The notes: generated by a model not told the origin, from the letters alone. A stretch of DNA of 64,000 bases from Trichaptum fuscoviolaceum (GCA_910574455.1 CAJSYZ010000007.1:2611773-2675772); one strand, 5' to 3'; shown: positions 23,453 to 34,737, numbered from the stretch's first letter. Program-made: numbers and translations.

Positions 23453-24355
23453 ATGATGCTCACCGAAATCGACAATTCTTTTGCTAGAGAGTTCAGTGAT
23501 GCTGTCAGGAGGGATGTAGCTGGCCTGGTTGACGACGTGTTCCGAGGAGAGACGATTGATTGGGACGATATTCTGGAGCAAATGACGAGCACGGGTGGTG
23601 ACGAGGAGGAGAAATATTACGACACTGAGAACAGGTCATGGGGCGATTGGCCTCCCACTCACGAACGAATCACAGAAAACCAGCTCTGCGCTCACCTAAA
23701 TAGGGTCGCTAATATTGTCCGAAACAAGATGGCCGGGGTGACCAAGCGCAAAGGCAAGAAGGATGACCTCGTCTACTCGTCTCGATTTGCTACCAAGGGT
23801 CTTAAAACGGAATTCACCAACGCACGCAAACCTGACATTGTAGTCGTTCCGCGCTATCTAGGAACAAGCAAAGAGCTTTCGTTCGCGGATTTCAGGAGTG
23901 CCGTATCGCTGAAAAGTAATCCTCTTGATAAGAACGAAGAACTTCAGCAACTCGCGGAATATGCACGAGTTTCGTTCGCGCATCAACGTGATCGCCGCTT
24001 CTTCCTAGGCATTGGTTTCCGTGACACGAAGCTCACTGTTCATGTTTTCGACCGCTCTGGAGCCCTTGTCTCCTGTGACTACGACGCCCACGATGATCCG
24101 AAGCAATTCTTGCGCATAGCCATCGGGGTGCTTTTCTTGACACCTGAGCAGCTTGGGTACGATGTAAATGCCAACGGCTCGGAGCTGAACTTCAAGTTCA
24201 AGTTCAAGTTCAAGTTCAAGTTCAAGGTGAACCAGAGGCTGAGCAAATCCAGTCTATTCTTCTTTGCGAAAAGCATGGCAGTCGGAAGAAAGAAAGAAAA
24301 GAAGAAACCGTTTCGCGAAAGACAATGCCGAAGTGCCGATAGTAAGCCAAATTAA
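23453..24355 (+). pseudogene. FunK1 copy 2, truncated at both ends
   Basis: The frame matches FunK1-4 closely from MLTEIDNSFAREFSDAVRRD through EQLGYD (about 240 residues, all from the FunK1-specific N-terminal domain). It lacks the first 80 or so residues of FunK1-4. Homology stops abruptly after EQLGYDVNANGSEL, where a TTCAAG hexamer array adds a run of Phe-Lys and an unrelated basic tail up to a stop at 24355. The entire kinase catalytic domain (VKDAW, HRDIS, DFD) is missing, and none of it is found before the next gene. No intron interrupts the fragment. It cannot be a kinase; whether it is still transcribed from its conserved upstream element is open. A regulatory stand-alone N-terminal domain is possible but unsupported. 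Confidence 0.85.
24191..24226 (+). repeat. TTCAAG hexamer array, six units
   Basis: Six perfect TTCAAG units lie exactly at the break point of FunK1-2. An array of the same unit and length occurs at 49891-49926 beside the transposon. Confidence 0.9.
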
Positions 24356-24748
24356 GTGAGGCGGGTCGTTGATTGGGTTTTTCGTTGCAAGCCGAGGACA
24401 ACTTGAACAGGCTCCGAGTCGGAGTTTCTCGCCGCCGGAGTGTCCCGACTCACTGGACTTCATCATGCAAAGAAGAATAAGGTCACGTTACGTCATGCTC
24501 AATTAGTCCGATTTCAGGAACGATACAACAGTTCTCTGTTGATCAATCTCAAGCTATCATCATCATCTTCATATCTTATGACTGTCACCACTCAAAATTA
24601 TGCTAAGCAAAATTTTCTTTATACCAGTCTCAGGCTCACTTTAACCACATCCACGGTCATGGCCACTTGTGGTTCCGTGTTGTATACCACAAACTTACAT
24701 ACGGTATAAAACGGCAAGTACGATTCTTTCTGACATCTCTTCTCCATC
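24227..24748. other. Unassigned sequence between FunK1-2 and FunK1-3
   Basis: This spacer contains CTCCGAGTCGGAG, GACTCACTGG and AACTTGAACAGG, all close to motifs that dominate the transposon flank at 49-50 kb. It may be an inserted transposon end. TATAAAACGGCAAG at 24704 corresponds to the upstream element of the other FunK1 copies in diverged form. Confidence 0.4.
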
Positions 24749-26559
24749 ATGGCAGGCTCTACTAAAACCGTCATATTACCAATAGCCACTCGCCTTGAAC
24801 TTATAACGGCTGAGCGACCTCCAGAGGTACTCGCAGCAGCTTCTCGTTGTTTCACGGGCAGGGCATTCGAAGTCACTGAAGCCGATCCCAAACTTGAATC
24901 GAAACAACATGGCAGCTTTCGCAACATTGAATGCCATGAGAAGCCAGAGACGATGCCATTCCCCCATATAAACACCTCTCTTGGTAGAGAGTTGATGAAT
25001 GTCGACGTAAAGGATGTTGGTGATTTAGTTGACCTCGGAGGAGGCTCAATGGTGTGGTCCGACATATCGAGGCAAGTGGAAACGCCTGAGGGAGTAGATG
25101 GAGAGAAGTACTACGACAGTCCGTCATCGGCATGGAATTATTGGCTGCCTAGAAACAAACAAGATGCAGAAGACGAACTCTACATTCAACGAAACGCGGT
25201 GGCCGATATCAACCGAATTGAGCCGGGCCTGCCTAACAAACAACACCTCGCCTACTCATCTCAATGTGCTATTCACGGTCTTAATCCGGAATTTCTTAAG
25301 GCGCAAAGTCCTAGCCTTGTCGTCATACTATGCTCCATGAAAAATATGAAAAAGCAATTGTTCGAGGACAGTAGGAGTGTTGTGGCCTTAAGAACTATAG
25401 CACGTAAAATCTCTCGGGCGAAGGAAAACGATGAAATGGTAGAGAATAACACAGACATCTTCCGAACAAATATAAACACGGACGCGGAAATTCGTGGACA
25501 TCACCGAGTCGTCGCCGGGCCATATGGAGAGCCTATAAGCAACTTCGCAACATTTACTGAATTCCTTTCGGCAACACTGGACATTCTCGAAAGTAAGCTT
25601 TGTTCTGTCTTTCATTGTACAATGATTCTCAGCATGATATTATGACAGCCATCGACGATTCGGACAGTAATGGAATCTTACACCACGATATCAGTCTTGA
25701 TAGTTTTGTCCTTGTGTGCATTAAAGGCTTGCAGATTCAAAAGGCGTATGACATTGGTGACATGGATGAACTGATGAAGAAGGACATCAAAGGAAATTGC
25801 TCAGCGAAAGGGCAGCCCACGGTAGGCTTTTTAGTCATATGAATGGCTTTGCATGATGATAATCTAATATCAACAATCTATTAGGGTACCTTACCTTTCA
25901 TTGCTACTCGCATTCTAGACAGATCTGTGGCACATTCAGTTCTTCACGATGCTGAATCCTTGTTTTACGCTCTGATCTGGATAACATTTACCCAAGCTGG
26001 TCCTGATGGACAAAAGCGTTGCACAAAAGCTTCTGAGGATGATTGGTCCGTTCTTTGTCCTCGGCGGCTTGTGGGTGCAAGTTTGGAGGCGGCGCTACAA
26101 AATCTCTCTTACGCAAAGGCTGGCGTGATGTATATTGAAAGGGAGTTCCAGGAACAGATCATTGGCCGAAGCGATCCCTACTTTTGTCCCTTAAAGAGGT
26201 GCTTGATAACGATGCGAAAAGTGCTATTTCCCCTGGACAAATCATCCGACACATCCTCCTCCGAAACGTCGACTGATTCAGAGGAAGAGGAAAAATATGA
26301 TAGACCTCGAGCTTTTGTTGACCGTCGACAAAAAGAGGAAGTCTTCCGAAAGATAGAACAGGCCTTGGTACGCGCAATAATACGCCGGTCGAAGAAGGAA
26401 GGAATAGAGGTTTGTCCTGAACTCAAAATACCCAAGTTGCTCTCTGACACCCACATATCAATAACCGGTGTTGGTACTTCTCAGACGGAATCCGGGTCTG
26501 CATTCGATTTTATCCCTTCACGGAAACTATTGGACGCTGGGACGAATCCTTCCGAATGA
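24749..26559 (+). pseudogene. FunK1 copy 3, diverged and lacking the kinase N lobe
   Basis: Three exons, 24749-25592, 25649-25821 and 25885-26559, still join in phase into 563 residues with the same intron positions as the intact copies. Relative to FunK1-4 a segment of roughly 190 residues is missing between the FDSRSV region and ENDEMVENNTDIFRT. This removes the end of the FunK1 domain, the nucleotide loop and the VKDAW Lys. The catalytic loop reads HHDISLDSF instead of HRDIS-x-DN, and the DFDYA motif is replaced by DIGDMDELM. The C lobe (TLPFIATRIL, HDAESLFYALIWI) is recognisable. After the TGA at 26557 the same frame continues with similarity to the FunK1-4 tail (KKQSHFERS, PKERM), so the stop is premature. 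It is a non-catalytic remnant or at best a pseudokinase. Confidence 0.85.
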
Positions 26560-26929
26560 CTGGCGGCTTCTAAGAAGCAAAGCCACTTTGAGCGGTCTCT
26601 CCTTATATCAGACCTGGGTTCGCAGTCTCAAGCGCCAAAGGAACGGATGTAACTAAGGAGGAGAACCAAACTGTCGGTGGTGATCCACAGGGGGGCCTGC
26701 TAAAAGGTTAAGTAGAATAAGAGCGTCTGTTGTGGTGGCTACGACAAGCAATATCGACCTGAAGTGAATGCATTCCTCCGCGTTCCTCTATGAATTGTTA
26801 GTACTTTAGCTGCATGAATCGGAAGTTGTAAGTGACAGACCTTGTAGGGATATTATTCTACAGGCTTATGCTCCGTATGTAATTTGCATTCACCATTGAC
26901 ACAATATCGGATGACGTCTAGCATGCTTG

Positions 26930-27180
26930 CCGGTGAAGTTATTTCGTCCTGTAACATATTTGTATGCCATTCTTCTGGAGTGAGTTACCAAGTAACCTGC
27001 GTCTCTCATGGCCAATGTATACATTTTTGTGTTTATAGAGATCACTCCGGATATTCCTCATACCGTATACTTTTCCAACGTGCTGTTTAAATTTACTGGC
27101 TGATTCTCTTGATTTCAGAATGCAAGCCACTCTTCACAGCATCTTTTGCAACCGTTTCTCCTTAGGATCAAGAACGCGCA
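26930..27180 (+). pseudogene. DUF6533 gene relic (3' end only)
   Basis: Bases 26930-27180 align by eye with the last three exons of DUF6533-B (36120-36400) and A2. The visible parts are a diverged exon around ATATTTGTATGCCATTC (compare CTATTTGTGGGG), the ACTCCGGATATTCCTCATACCG exon in altered form, and ATGCAAGCCACTCTTCACAG followed by CTTAGGATCAAGAACGCG. The last segment reads MQATLHSIFCNRF, then is shifted against LRIKNA by a small deletion. No upstream exons are found. It shows that another DUF6533 copy once followed FunK1-3, as copy B follows FunK1-4 and AKR2. Confidence 0.7.
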
Positions 27181-27509
27181 TAATATATGGAGCGAGCTAG
27201 TGTTGCATATATACAAAGATAAATCACAACGCTGTCACATGAAAATCGTAAGATGTCGTCAATAGAGCTCTAAACTTGATGAGATGATATGTCCTTCCGA
27301 GGATTTGAGATCCAATGCTAGTCCTGGGTATCTGAATTATCGTGGAAAGATGATCGTTGACGAAGTAAGTAGTCTAGATACGTCGGACGGTGAGTATCGC
27401 AACGCGGCCGTCTTGCTCTATGCCGTGGTTCACGTCTGATTTATAACAGTGAAGATGTCCGATTCACAATCAGCGAGGCGAAGTCAAGAAGGGGCTGCAA
27501 ATGACGCCG
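27181..27509. other. Unassigned sequence
   Basis: No frame or repeat was recognised between the DUF6533 relic and the minus-strand relic. Confidence 0.25.
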
Positions 27510-28346
27510 AGGCCACAGTGACTCACCTGCGTTCCAGCGGCTGCCCGCCGTCGCCTTCTCCACGAGCCACTGGCCGTCGCGGCCCAGGTTATACCCGTTG
27601 TCCACGATCTTGTGGTTCCTGCTCGAGTCCTATATTCCGAGAGGGGAAGCACACCCAGGCACCGGGTACAAAAGTTCAAGGGCCAATGATGTCCATATAC
27701 CGTAAGGCAGAAACTCAAATGTTAATGAAGACAATGGAGCCGCGGTGATCCGTCGTGATTTACACATGCAGATGGTATTAAATAATATGGGTGGAAAAGA
27801 AGTTGAAATGATCAGCACGAGGTGGAAGTCGAGTCAAGGATGTGGGATAGTCGTACCTTCTCCTTTGAGACGCTAGTGGGATTGCGCGTTGGTATAATTA
27901 TCCGTACACCGGCCCTAGCAGAAAAATGACTTGCCCAAGGAACCAAGCACCCCTGTTAGCAAGTGTGCCGTTCTGCTTCCAGACGCGGAAGTGGTTACCG
28001 CCTGCAAGTCAAGTAGTGTAAATAGCACACATGCAGTTAATTGAGGTGGTAGAAAGCACAAATTAAGCAATGAAATAGAATTCAGGAGAACGTTCAAGTT
28101 CAGGTCTCGCACAACATCTCCAACCTCTCCAGGCCTCAGAACCACGGACAGCAATTCAAAGTCTCCGAAGCTTACAATAGAATGGCAAAGTGAAAAATGA
28201 AGAGTAAAAAAGCAAACGCACCTGCTACGCTCTCCCACTCGCAGCAGGTTCCTCACACCAAGAAGTAATACAGGCGCGAGGAACTGCTCGTTCTTCGGCC
28301 CTTCGCCGTCACCCAGGCCTGCACGGTGGATGTAGCCCTCTACATA
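27510..28346 (-). pseudogene. Relic of an unidentified minus-strand gene (three exon-like pieces)
   Basis: Three pieces in the same order on the minus strand look like exons. At 28346-28230 the frame reads EGYIHRAGLGDGEGPKNEQF, then APVLLLGVRNLLRVGERS, and meets a GTGCGT donor. At about 27998-27922, after TTGCAG, it reads GGNHFRVWKQNGTLANRGAW and then breaks at a stop. At about 27648-27540 it reads NHKIVDNGYNLGRDGQWLVE followed by KATAGSRWNAG and a GTGAGT donor. The composition (GRD, NHFR, W-rich) looks like a real protein, possibly a secreted basidiomycete family, but I do not recognise a named domain. The pieces do not join into one frame, so it is probably decayed. It lies between FunK1-3 and FunK1-4 on the opposite strand. 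Confidence 0.45.
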
Positions 28347-28721
28347 TAATGGTATAAAATTCTCTCAATAACCTAATTCGTAAAGCGTCGACGGTATGTT
28401 TAAAAAGCTAGAAAGACGCATTAGTGTGAATAGTGTAAAAGTCTGAGCGAGTCGCGATGAAAGTGATGGGGTCTGCTGGCACGTCACGTCACGTTTGCAT
28501 CGAGTCGTCACGGTCACGGTACGCGTGTCAGTGACAAAACGCGTTCACAACTTGAACTTGAACTTTAAGTTGCGCCAACTCCATTTTGCGTCGAAACCAC
28601 AACCACATCCACCGCTATCCTCCTGTCCACACTCACGCTGCTATTGTTTGCCCCAAATAGCCATCAGCTGCTGCCGCACCACACTGTCAGCTCTAACCAC
28701 AACCACATCTATACTGCGTAC

Positions 28722-28737
28722 TTAAAGAACGGTGAGC
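28722..28737 (+). promoter_or_regulatory. Conserved FunK1 upstream element, copy 4
   Basis: TTAAAGAACGGTGAGC lies 66 bases before the FunK1-4 start, preceded by AACCACAACCACA as in copy 1 and ACACTGTCAG as in copy 2. Further up, ACAACTTGAACTTGAAC resembles the transposon-flank motif. Confidence 0.5.
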
Positions 28738-28787
28738 ATGCCTTTTTGGTCTACTTTTCGTTACCATTCCACCTTCTTGTTCTCATC

Positions 28788-31401
28788 ATGGCGAACTCCT
28801 CTAGAAACGACCTTGCAGAACCCCCATTTACAAAACACTTTGGTTCACTCCCTCCCAAAACACCTGACAAGCAGGAAGCAATCTCCCGCCGTTCTCAGCA
28901 GGGCAAGGTAGTCGAAACCGTCGAAGTCGTTGATCCCGGAACCAAAATTGCTATCAAACAGCACAGCAATCAGCACGTCTTCGAAGGTCTGGAGAAACCG
29001 AAGAAGATGACACTCACCGAAATCAACAAATCCATCGCTAGAGAGTTGAGTGGTGCTGTAAGGAGGGACGTAGCTAGCCTGGTTGACGACGTGTTCCGAG
29101 GACAGACGATTGACTGGGACGTTATTCTCAAACAAATGACGAGCACGGATGGTGACGAGGAGGAGAAATATTACGACACTGAGACCAGGTCATGGGGCGA
29201 TTGGCCTCCCACACACAAACGAAACACAGAAAACCAGCTTTGCGTTCACCTGAACAAGGTTGCTGATATTGTTCGGAACAAGATGGCCGGGGGGCGCGAG
29301 CGCAAAGCCGAAGAGGATGCCCTCGTCTACTCTTCTCGATTTGCTACCAAGGGTCTTAGAACGGAATTCACCAACGCACGCAAACCTGACCTTGTCATTG
29401 TTCCACGCTCGCTTGAGAACAGCGAAGAGCTTTCGTTTGCGGATTTTAGGAGCGCTGTATCCCTGAAAAGTAATCCTCTTGATAAGAACGAAGAACTTCA
29501 GCAACTCGCGGAATATGCACGAGTTTCGTTCGCGCATCAACGTGATCGCCGCTTCTTCCTAGGCATTGGTTTCCGTGACACGAAGCTCACTGTTCATGTT
29601 TTCGACCGCTCTGGTGTCCTTGTGTCCTGTGACTACGACGCCCACGATGATCCGAAGCAATTCTTGCGCATAGCCACCGGGGTGCTTTTCTTGACACCTG
29701 AGCAGCTTGGGTACGACACGACCTTTGACAAAATAGACGACGAATGCTTTCTCGAAGTGAAAGCCGAAACGTATAAGATTATGGAGAATATCTATGTGGA
29801 TCGATCAATTCGCGGCCGCGGAACCGTTTGTCTCAAGGTGGAACGTGTGACAGACAAGCGCAAAGGCGAGGTCAAAGTGATCAAAGATGCTTGGGTCGAT
29901 TGCTCTAGGGTTGTGAAGGAAGTAGAGATGATGAAGATTCTAAGGGAGTGCGAAATAGAGAATGTCTCGAAGATGATCGGGCATGAAGTCGTTCAGATTA
30001 TGAACTGGAAAACCAACGAAATGGAGGACGATAACACAGGCATCTTCCGAACAGATGCGGCACTCATGGACACTGTCGAGATTCGTGAACATCACCGAAT
30101 CGTCATGGAGCCATATGGAGAGCCTATAACCAACTTCTCGTCGCTAACGGAGCTGCTGTCCGCGTTGCTGGACATTGTAAAGAGTGAGTCGCATTCTGTC
30201 TTTCGCATCACGGTACCGAGCCTAATACTCCACTAGCAATTGAAGAATTAGATTCAAAAGGAATCTTACACCGCGATATCAGTATTGATAACCTCATCCT
30301 TGTTCCCGTAGAAGGATCAAATATTCGAAAGGGGTACATTATCGACTTTGACTATGCGATCAAGAAGGACATGAAAGGAAAGGATCCAGCAAAGGGGCAG
30401 CGCACTGTGAGCACTCCATTTTCATCAACGTTTGAGTATACTGACACGATCTCCGAAATGTTGTTAAGGGTACTTTACCTTTCATGGCACTTGAAATCCT
30501 GAAGAAATCTGCTGATCATTCAGCCATTCACGATGCTGAATCCGTATTCTACGTTCTGATATGGATAACCTTTATTCTTGCTGGCCCCAACGGAACGAAT
30601 CGAGAGATGACAGTTCCCGAGTATGATACGTCCATTCTTAGCCATTGGTGTCCAGATGGCGACGTCTCCGATACGGACCTCGTGAATATCGCAACCTCGA
30701 AGAAAAGCTTGATGACGAATGAAGCAAGTTTCAAGGAGGAGATTATTGGCCGAATGGATCCTTACTTTCAGCCGCTCAAGAAGTGCCTACTACTTTTGCG
30801 CTTGTCGTTGTTTCCCCCTGATGGTCAATCCATCACTCGTTTCCCAGAACTGAACGATGATTTGGAGGAAGAGGAGGAGGAGGACTCAGATGGACCTAAA
30901 AACCATCGGAAAAAAGATGAAGTCTTCAGCCGAATGAAACGAGTTCTGGCTGCCGCGATTCAGAGTCGGTCGAAGAGGGAAGGTCTAGAGATTTCATCTG
31001 AACCTCAAGTACCCGGAAAGCTCATCTTTTCAGACGCTGCTGGAACTTCTGTGACGGAAAGGGAGGAACCTGTGTATGCGATCCATCTTATCAGGTCAAT
31101 GAAACTTCGCGATCGTAGGGCTGCATATGAGGCACAATTATTGGGTGAATCGGTACACTCACCTGAAGTACCGGCAGCTCCGAAAAAGCAGAGCTTCCTA
31201 GTACAAGTTCTGAACAAATCTCACAGGGAGTCGCAGTCTCAAATGCCAAAGAAACGGTCGATAGCCGAGGCGGAGGAACAGGCTGTCGTCGATGACACAC
31301 CTTGCCCTCGCGCAGTTAAGCGGTCAAGGGGGTCACAAGGGTCTGCCTCGAATGGAAGGTCAGCAACGTCGATGAGTTCGGCCAATAATGACCTTCAATG
31401 A
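28788..31401 (+). CDS. FunK1 fungal-type protein kinase (copy 4, intact)
   Basis: Three exons, 28788-30183, 30237-30406 and 30469-31401, join in phase into 832 residues. The FunK1 N-terminal domain shows FRGQTIDWDVIL, WGDWPPTHKRNTENQLC, FADFRSAVSLKSNPLDKN and FLGIGFRDTKLTVHVFDRS. Kinase motifs are SIRGRGTVCLKVE, VIKDAWVD, IREHHRIVMEPYGEP, ILHRDISIDNLILV and YIIDFDYAIKK, so the catalytic Asp, Asn and metal-binding Asp are kept. GTLPFMALEIL and HDAESVFYVLIWI follow. The C-terminal tail has an acidic patch (EEEEEEDSDG) and a basic KKRS/KRSRG end that could serve as nuclear localisation signals. It is much closer in sequence to truncated copy 2 than to copy 1 and is followed by AKR2 and DUF6533-B on the same strand. 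The ATG at 28788 sits in a CATCATGGCG context shared with copies 1 and 3. Confidence 0.93.
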
Positions 31402-32375
31402 ATGTTTGCTTTTTAATCTCATTTGTTGCTTCCATGTAAATTTCTTTCTTTTCACAAGTTCTGCACATTTATATTTTTGGAAGTCATACACTGGCAGCTG
31501 GTCGAACATTTTTGCATATGTACATTATTTATGTATCAATTAGCTTCCTCTGGAACACCTTTGTATTATATGTATACTGATTACTGTGATCAACTTGGTA
31601 GTAAGGAGTTTGAGACTCGGTCGCCGTATGCTGAGACTTAAGTTGCTATTGGAATCAAGTGGTGGGATTTCCTGATGAAAAAAGGATGTTGGTATCATTA
31701 TGTATGTTTCTGATCTCAAGTTAACATCCTTCTTTGACTCCTCAAGGCTCTGTTTACTCTCCATGATTCGGAGTTCGAGTAGGTCCTTCGGGAAGCAGTC
31801 GGTTGTGACCTAACTCAATGTTATACCTTCTCATTCACAACCTCGTCTCCTCGCTTCCACAACAAATTCGGGATGTCTCCTCGCCTTCTGACGCACACGC
31901 TTCAGTGCAGGATTTTGCTGTAAACACCTACATGTTGGAACTCCTTCAAACGCTTGATAGCACAGTCGTTGTCGCGAGAGTCTTTTTCTAATCCGCTAGG
32001 TCAGAGCTATGTAGTAGAACAGAGTGAGCGGATCTCCTCTTAATCATTCGTAGAAACGACATGTACAATGCGACAATTCAGGCCTTAAACTTGAATGTTG
32101 CCAGTTCTTGCTCTCACTAAGAGCGCAGGTAGTTTTGTCCGACTGTCGAACCACCGTACTGAAGCACATCGGAGTTGGACCTACGTTTAGGGGTTCGGTA
32201 GTTGGACAAGGAAAAAGAGGAAAGCGGTCACAGCTTGACAGTGTGTCTCACGGATGCCATCTTATCGTAGCACACACTCACTGGTGCCATATGCGACAAA
32301 AACGCAATCCTCCCCTTGTCCTACCCGTATCCATTCGCCAACCATTCGCCTTAGGATCGTAGGCGAGGGAGTAGT
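31402..32375. other. Intergenic region between FunK1-4 and AKR2
   Basis: This AT-rich region of almost 1 kb shows no coding feature. Confidence 0.3.
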
Positions 32376-33796
32376 ATGCCATTTGGAACGGTAAAACTCA
32401 ACGATGGGAACGAGGTAAGTCCTGCTTAGTCTCAAACTTGCAGAGCTGCTCATCATGACCCGTGCAATTTAGATGCCAGCTATTGCCTTTGGCACTGGAT
32501 CGACGATGAAGTTCCAGGTTCGGGCTCTATAACGTGTAAATCGTTTTGCTGGGGCCTGCAGATTGATAATCTCGATTCGTAAGGACGTAACGACATATGT
32601 CGAGCAAGCTCTTGAGAATGGGTTTTCTCACCTAGATACAGCTGCAGGTTTGCCCCTGTCCACTTTCCGAAGGCCTGGTGTTTCTGATTCAGTGGCGAAT
32701 TGACCAGTCTATCGGACTGAACAGTACGTTGGGAAGGCAATACGAGAGGAAGGTCTTGAAAGGAAACAATTGTACGTCACAACGAAGTACGATGGAGGGT
32801 TAGTTCAACAAGCAGCAAGGGATAGTTTGAGCAAGGTGAGCTTGTCTGCTGAGGCCCGTCTTGTACTTAACATTCATTGACCTATCCGACTATTGTAGCT
32901 TGGCTTGAAGTCTATCGATCTTTACTTGATCCATGGTACTTGGCTGTTGCTCAACGGTTGGGTTCGTCAGCGTATTTGGTCGGAGATGGAGAAGCTGAAA
33001 GAGGATGGCTTAACTAGGTACGCATTTGTGCCTTGATATTATTCTGATATGGCATGGAATGGGACTATAGGAGTATAGGAGTTAGCAACTTCAAGATAGC
33101 AGATTTGGAAGCTATTCTTGCAATTGCTAATATCAAGCCGGCTGTCAATCAAGTGAGTCGTCCTTATTATTTGCCATGTATCCATTCTTATTGGCACAAA
33201 GATATTTCTTCATCCATACAATTGGTTAGAAAACAAAGAACTCATTGAGTTTTCCAATAAACATGGTATCATTACCGAGGCATACGGTTCTCTAGCGTAT
33301 GTCCGAATCTTCGCTACAGTTGTACTCACTGATATCCCTTCTTTAGTCCAATCACTAAGTTTCCTGGAGGGCCAATGGACCCCGTCCTTAGTTCTATTGG
33401 TGCACGTATAGGTGGCTCACCTGCACAAGTCATTTTCAAGTGGCTTCAGAGCAAGGGCGTTGTGATTGTAACGTACGTCAATCCCTTCTCAGGTCAACAA
33501 ATCAAGTCTGAGTTGTTTTACTCAATTTCATTAACAGTACGACGACAAAGGTGGATCGGCTTAAGGAGTATTTGAATGCCGCTGAGCTTCGTATGTCTTC
33601 TCCATTCTCTATGAAATCTGCTTAACGTCGTCCACTAGCTGATTTAACCGACGAAGAAATCTCTCAGATAGAGGATGCTGGCGCGAGCGGACCTCCAACT
33701 AAATTCCTTACGAAAGTTGCTCTGCGTTTGCTTGCGGTGGTTGCAGTCTCGGCCGTTCTTCGCCTACTGGTCTTTGGGTTCTTGACATCTAATTAG
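32376..33796 (+). CDS. Aldo/keto reductase with hydrophobic C-terminal tail (AKR2)
   Basis: Ten exons join in phase into 302 residues: 32376-32414, 32473-32517, 32584-32647, 32708-32835, 32899-33017, 33071-33152, 33202-33296, 33347-33472, 33538-33590 and 33639-33796. Eight of the ten exons have exactly the lengths found in AKR1. The tetrad is present: Asp in SHLDTAA, Tyr in VYRTEQYVG, Lys in VTTKYDGG, His in YLIHG. Other motifs are SIGVSNF, FLHPYNW, EAYGSLAPI and IFKWLQSKGVVIVT. The loop after the catalytic His (GTWLLLNGWVRQRI) is changed and slightly longer than in AKR1 (NPRLLDGDLEH), so substrate binding may differ or the loop may be starting to drift. The tail is hydrophobic (around LLAVVAVSAVLRLLVFGFL). 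DUF6533-B follows on the same strand, as A2 follows AKR1. Confidence 0.88.
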
Positions 33797-34737
33797 TGTC
33801 CAAGCCATTGATGGTAATACTCGGATAACGCTCCTTTCCTGTTCCTGTACTCTCATCAGCCAACTTATCGCGTTCTACAAGCACGACAGAGTTAGTCTGT
33901 GTGAAAGATAGTGTGTGAGGAATATGAGTGTAACACAGGTTCCTACATCAGCATCCCTCTACCCTCTATAAGCATTCTGAAGATCACCCAATTTCTCGAC
34001 ACTTCATAAATCGAGGTTCATAACTTGTTTGGTGCTCTCCTTCAGGTGCGGAGTATGAGAATTTACATCTAGTGAGTGAGATTGCTTTTCCTGATGTTTT
34101 CAGTGGTTTTTAAATCAACATGCAGGCGTCGTCAAACAGGACAGCTAATTTGTAGCCGTTGGACTATGCATCTAGCTACTCCTCCACCTGTACCCGAAGA
34201 TTAACTTTGCTTATGCGGCACGGTAAAACGAAGCTAATTAATTGACGTATAGTGGGAAGGTGATTGCAAGCTCTGGCTTGCGGTAGCGACATTCTGTCTG
34301 TCAGCTTATCAGGACTATAGACAGCTAGTTTGTGTTCCCGAGAGAAGTGGCGCCGATTTTGTCCTCCGATTCTTCTCCCTTGATTCACCCTCCAGAACAT
34401 TTCTTCTCGAAAGCTACTGACTGGGTACTTTATTCGGATATCTTTATACCACAAAACAGCCATGGCATTGCCTACCAGAGACTAGCATTCTGCGAAGAAT
34501 ATATGTGACTGTAACTCACTCAATCGAACCCCGCGAATCCTTCTTCTAACCAGAGCAAGTCTAGCTAATACTGGTGTTTGGCAGCTGTGGACAGCAAGGC
34601 TGAAACATCTGATGAACGCCAAGAATCACTCTTTAGCTCTGGCCTCAATGTATCGGATAAAATCCCTTTACTCTCCCAGTGCAATGGTCACCCACTTCCC
34701 CCCTTCATTGTTCTCTGACAAGCGACTATAGTATACG
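33797..34737. other. Intergenic region between AKR2 and DUF6533-B
   Basis: No gene was recognised. It is positionally equivalent to 15930-17041. Confidence 0.3.

Noticed and set aside
26200..26460. Minus-strand frames within FunK1-3
   Set aside because: The plus-strand frame carries FunK1 homology across spliced exons; the minus frames are shadows.
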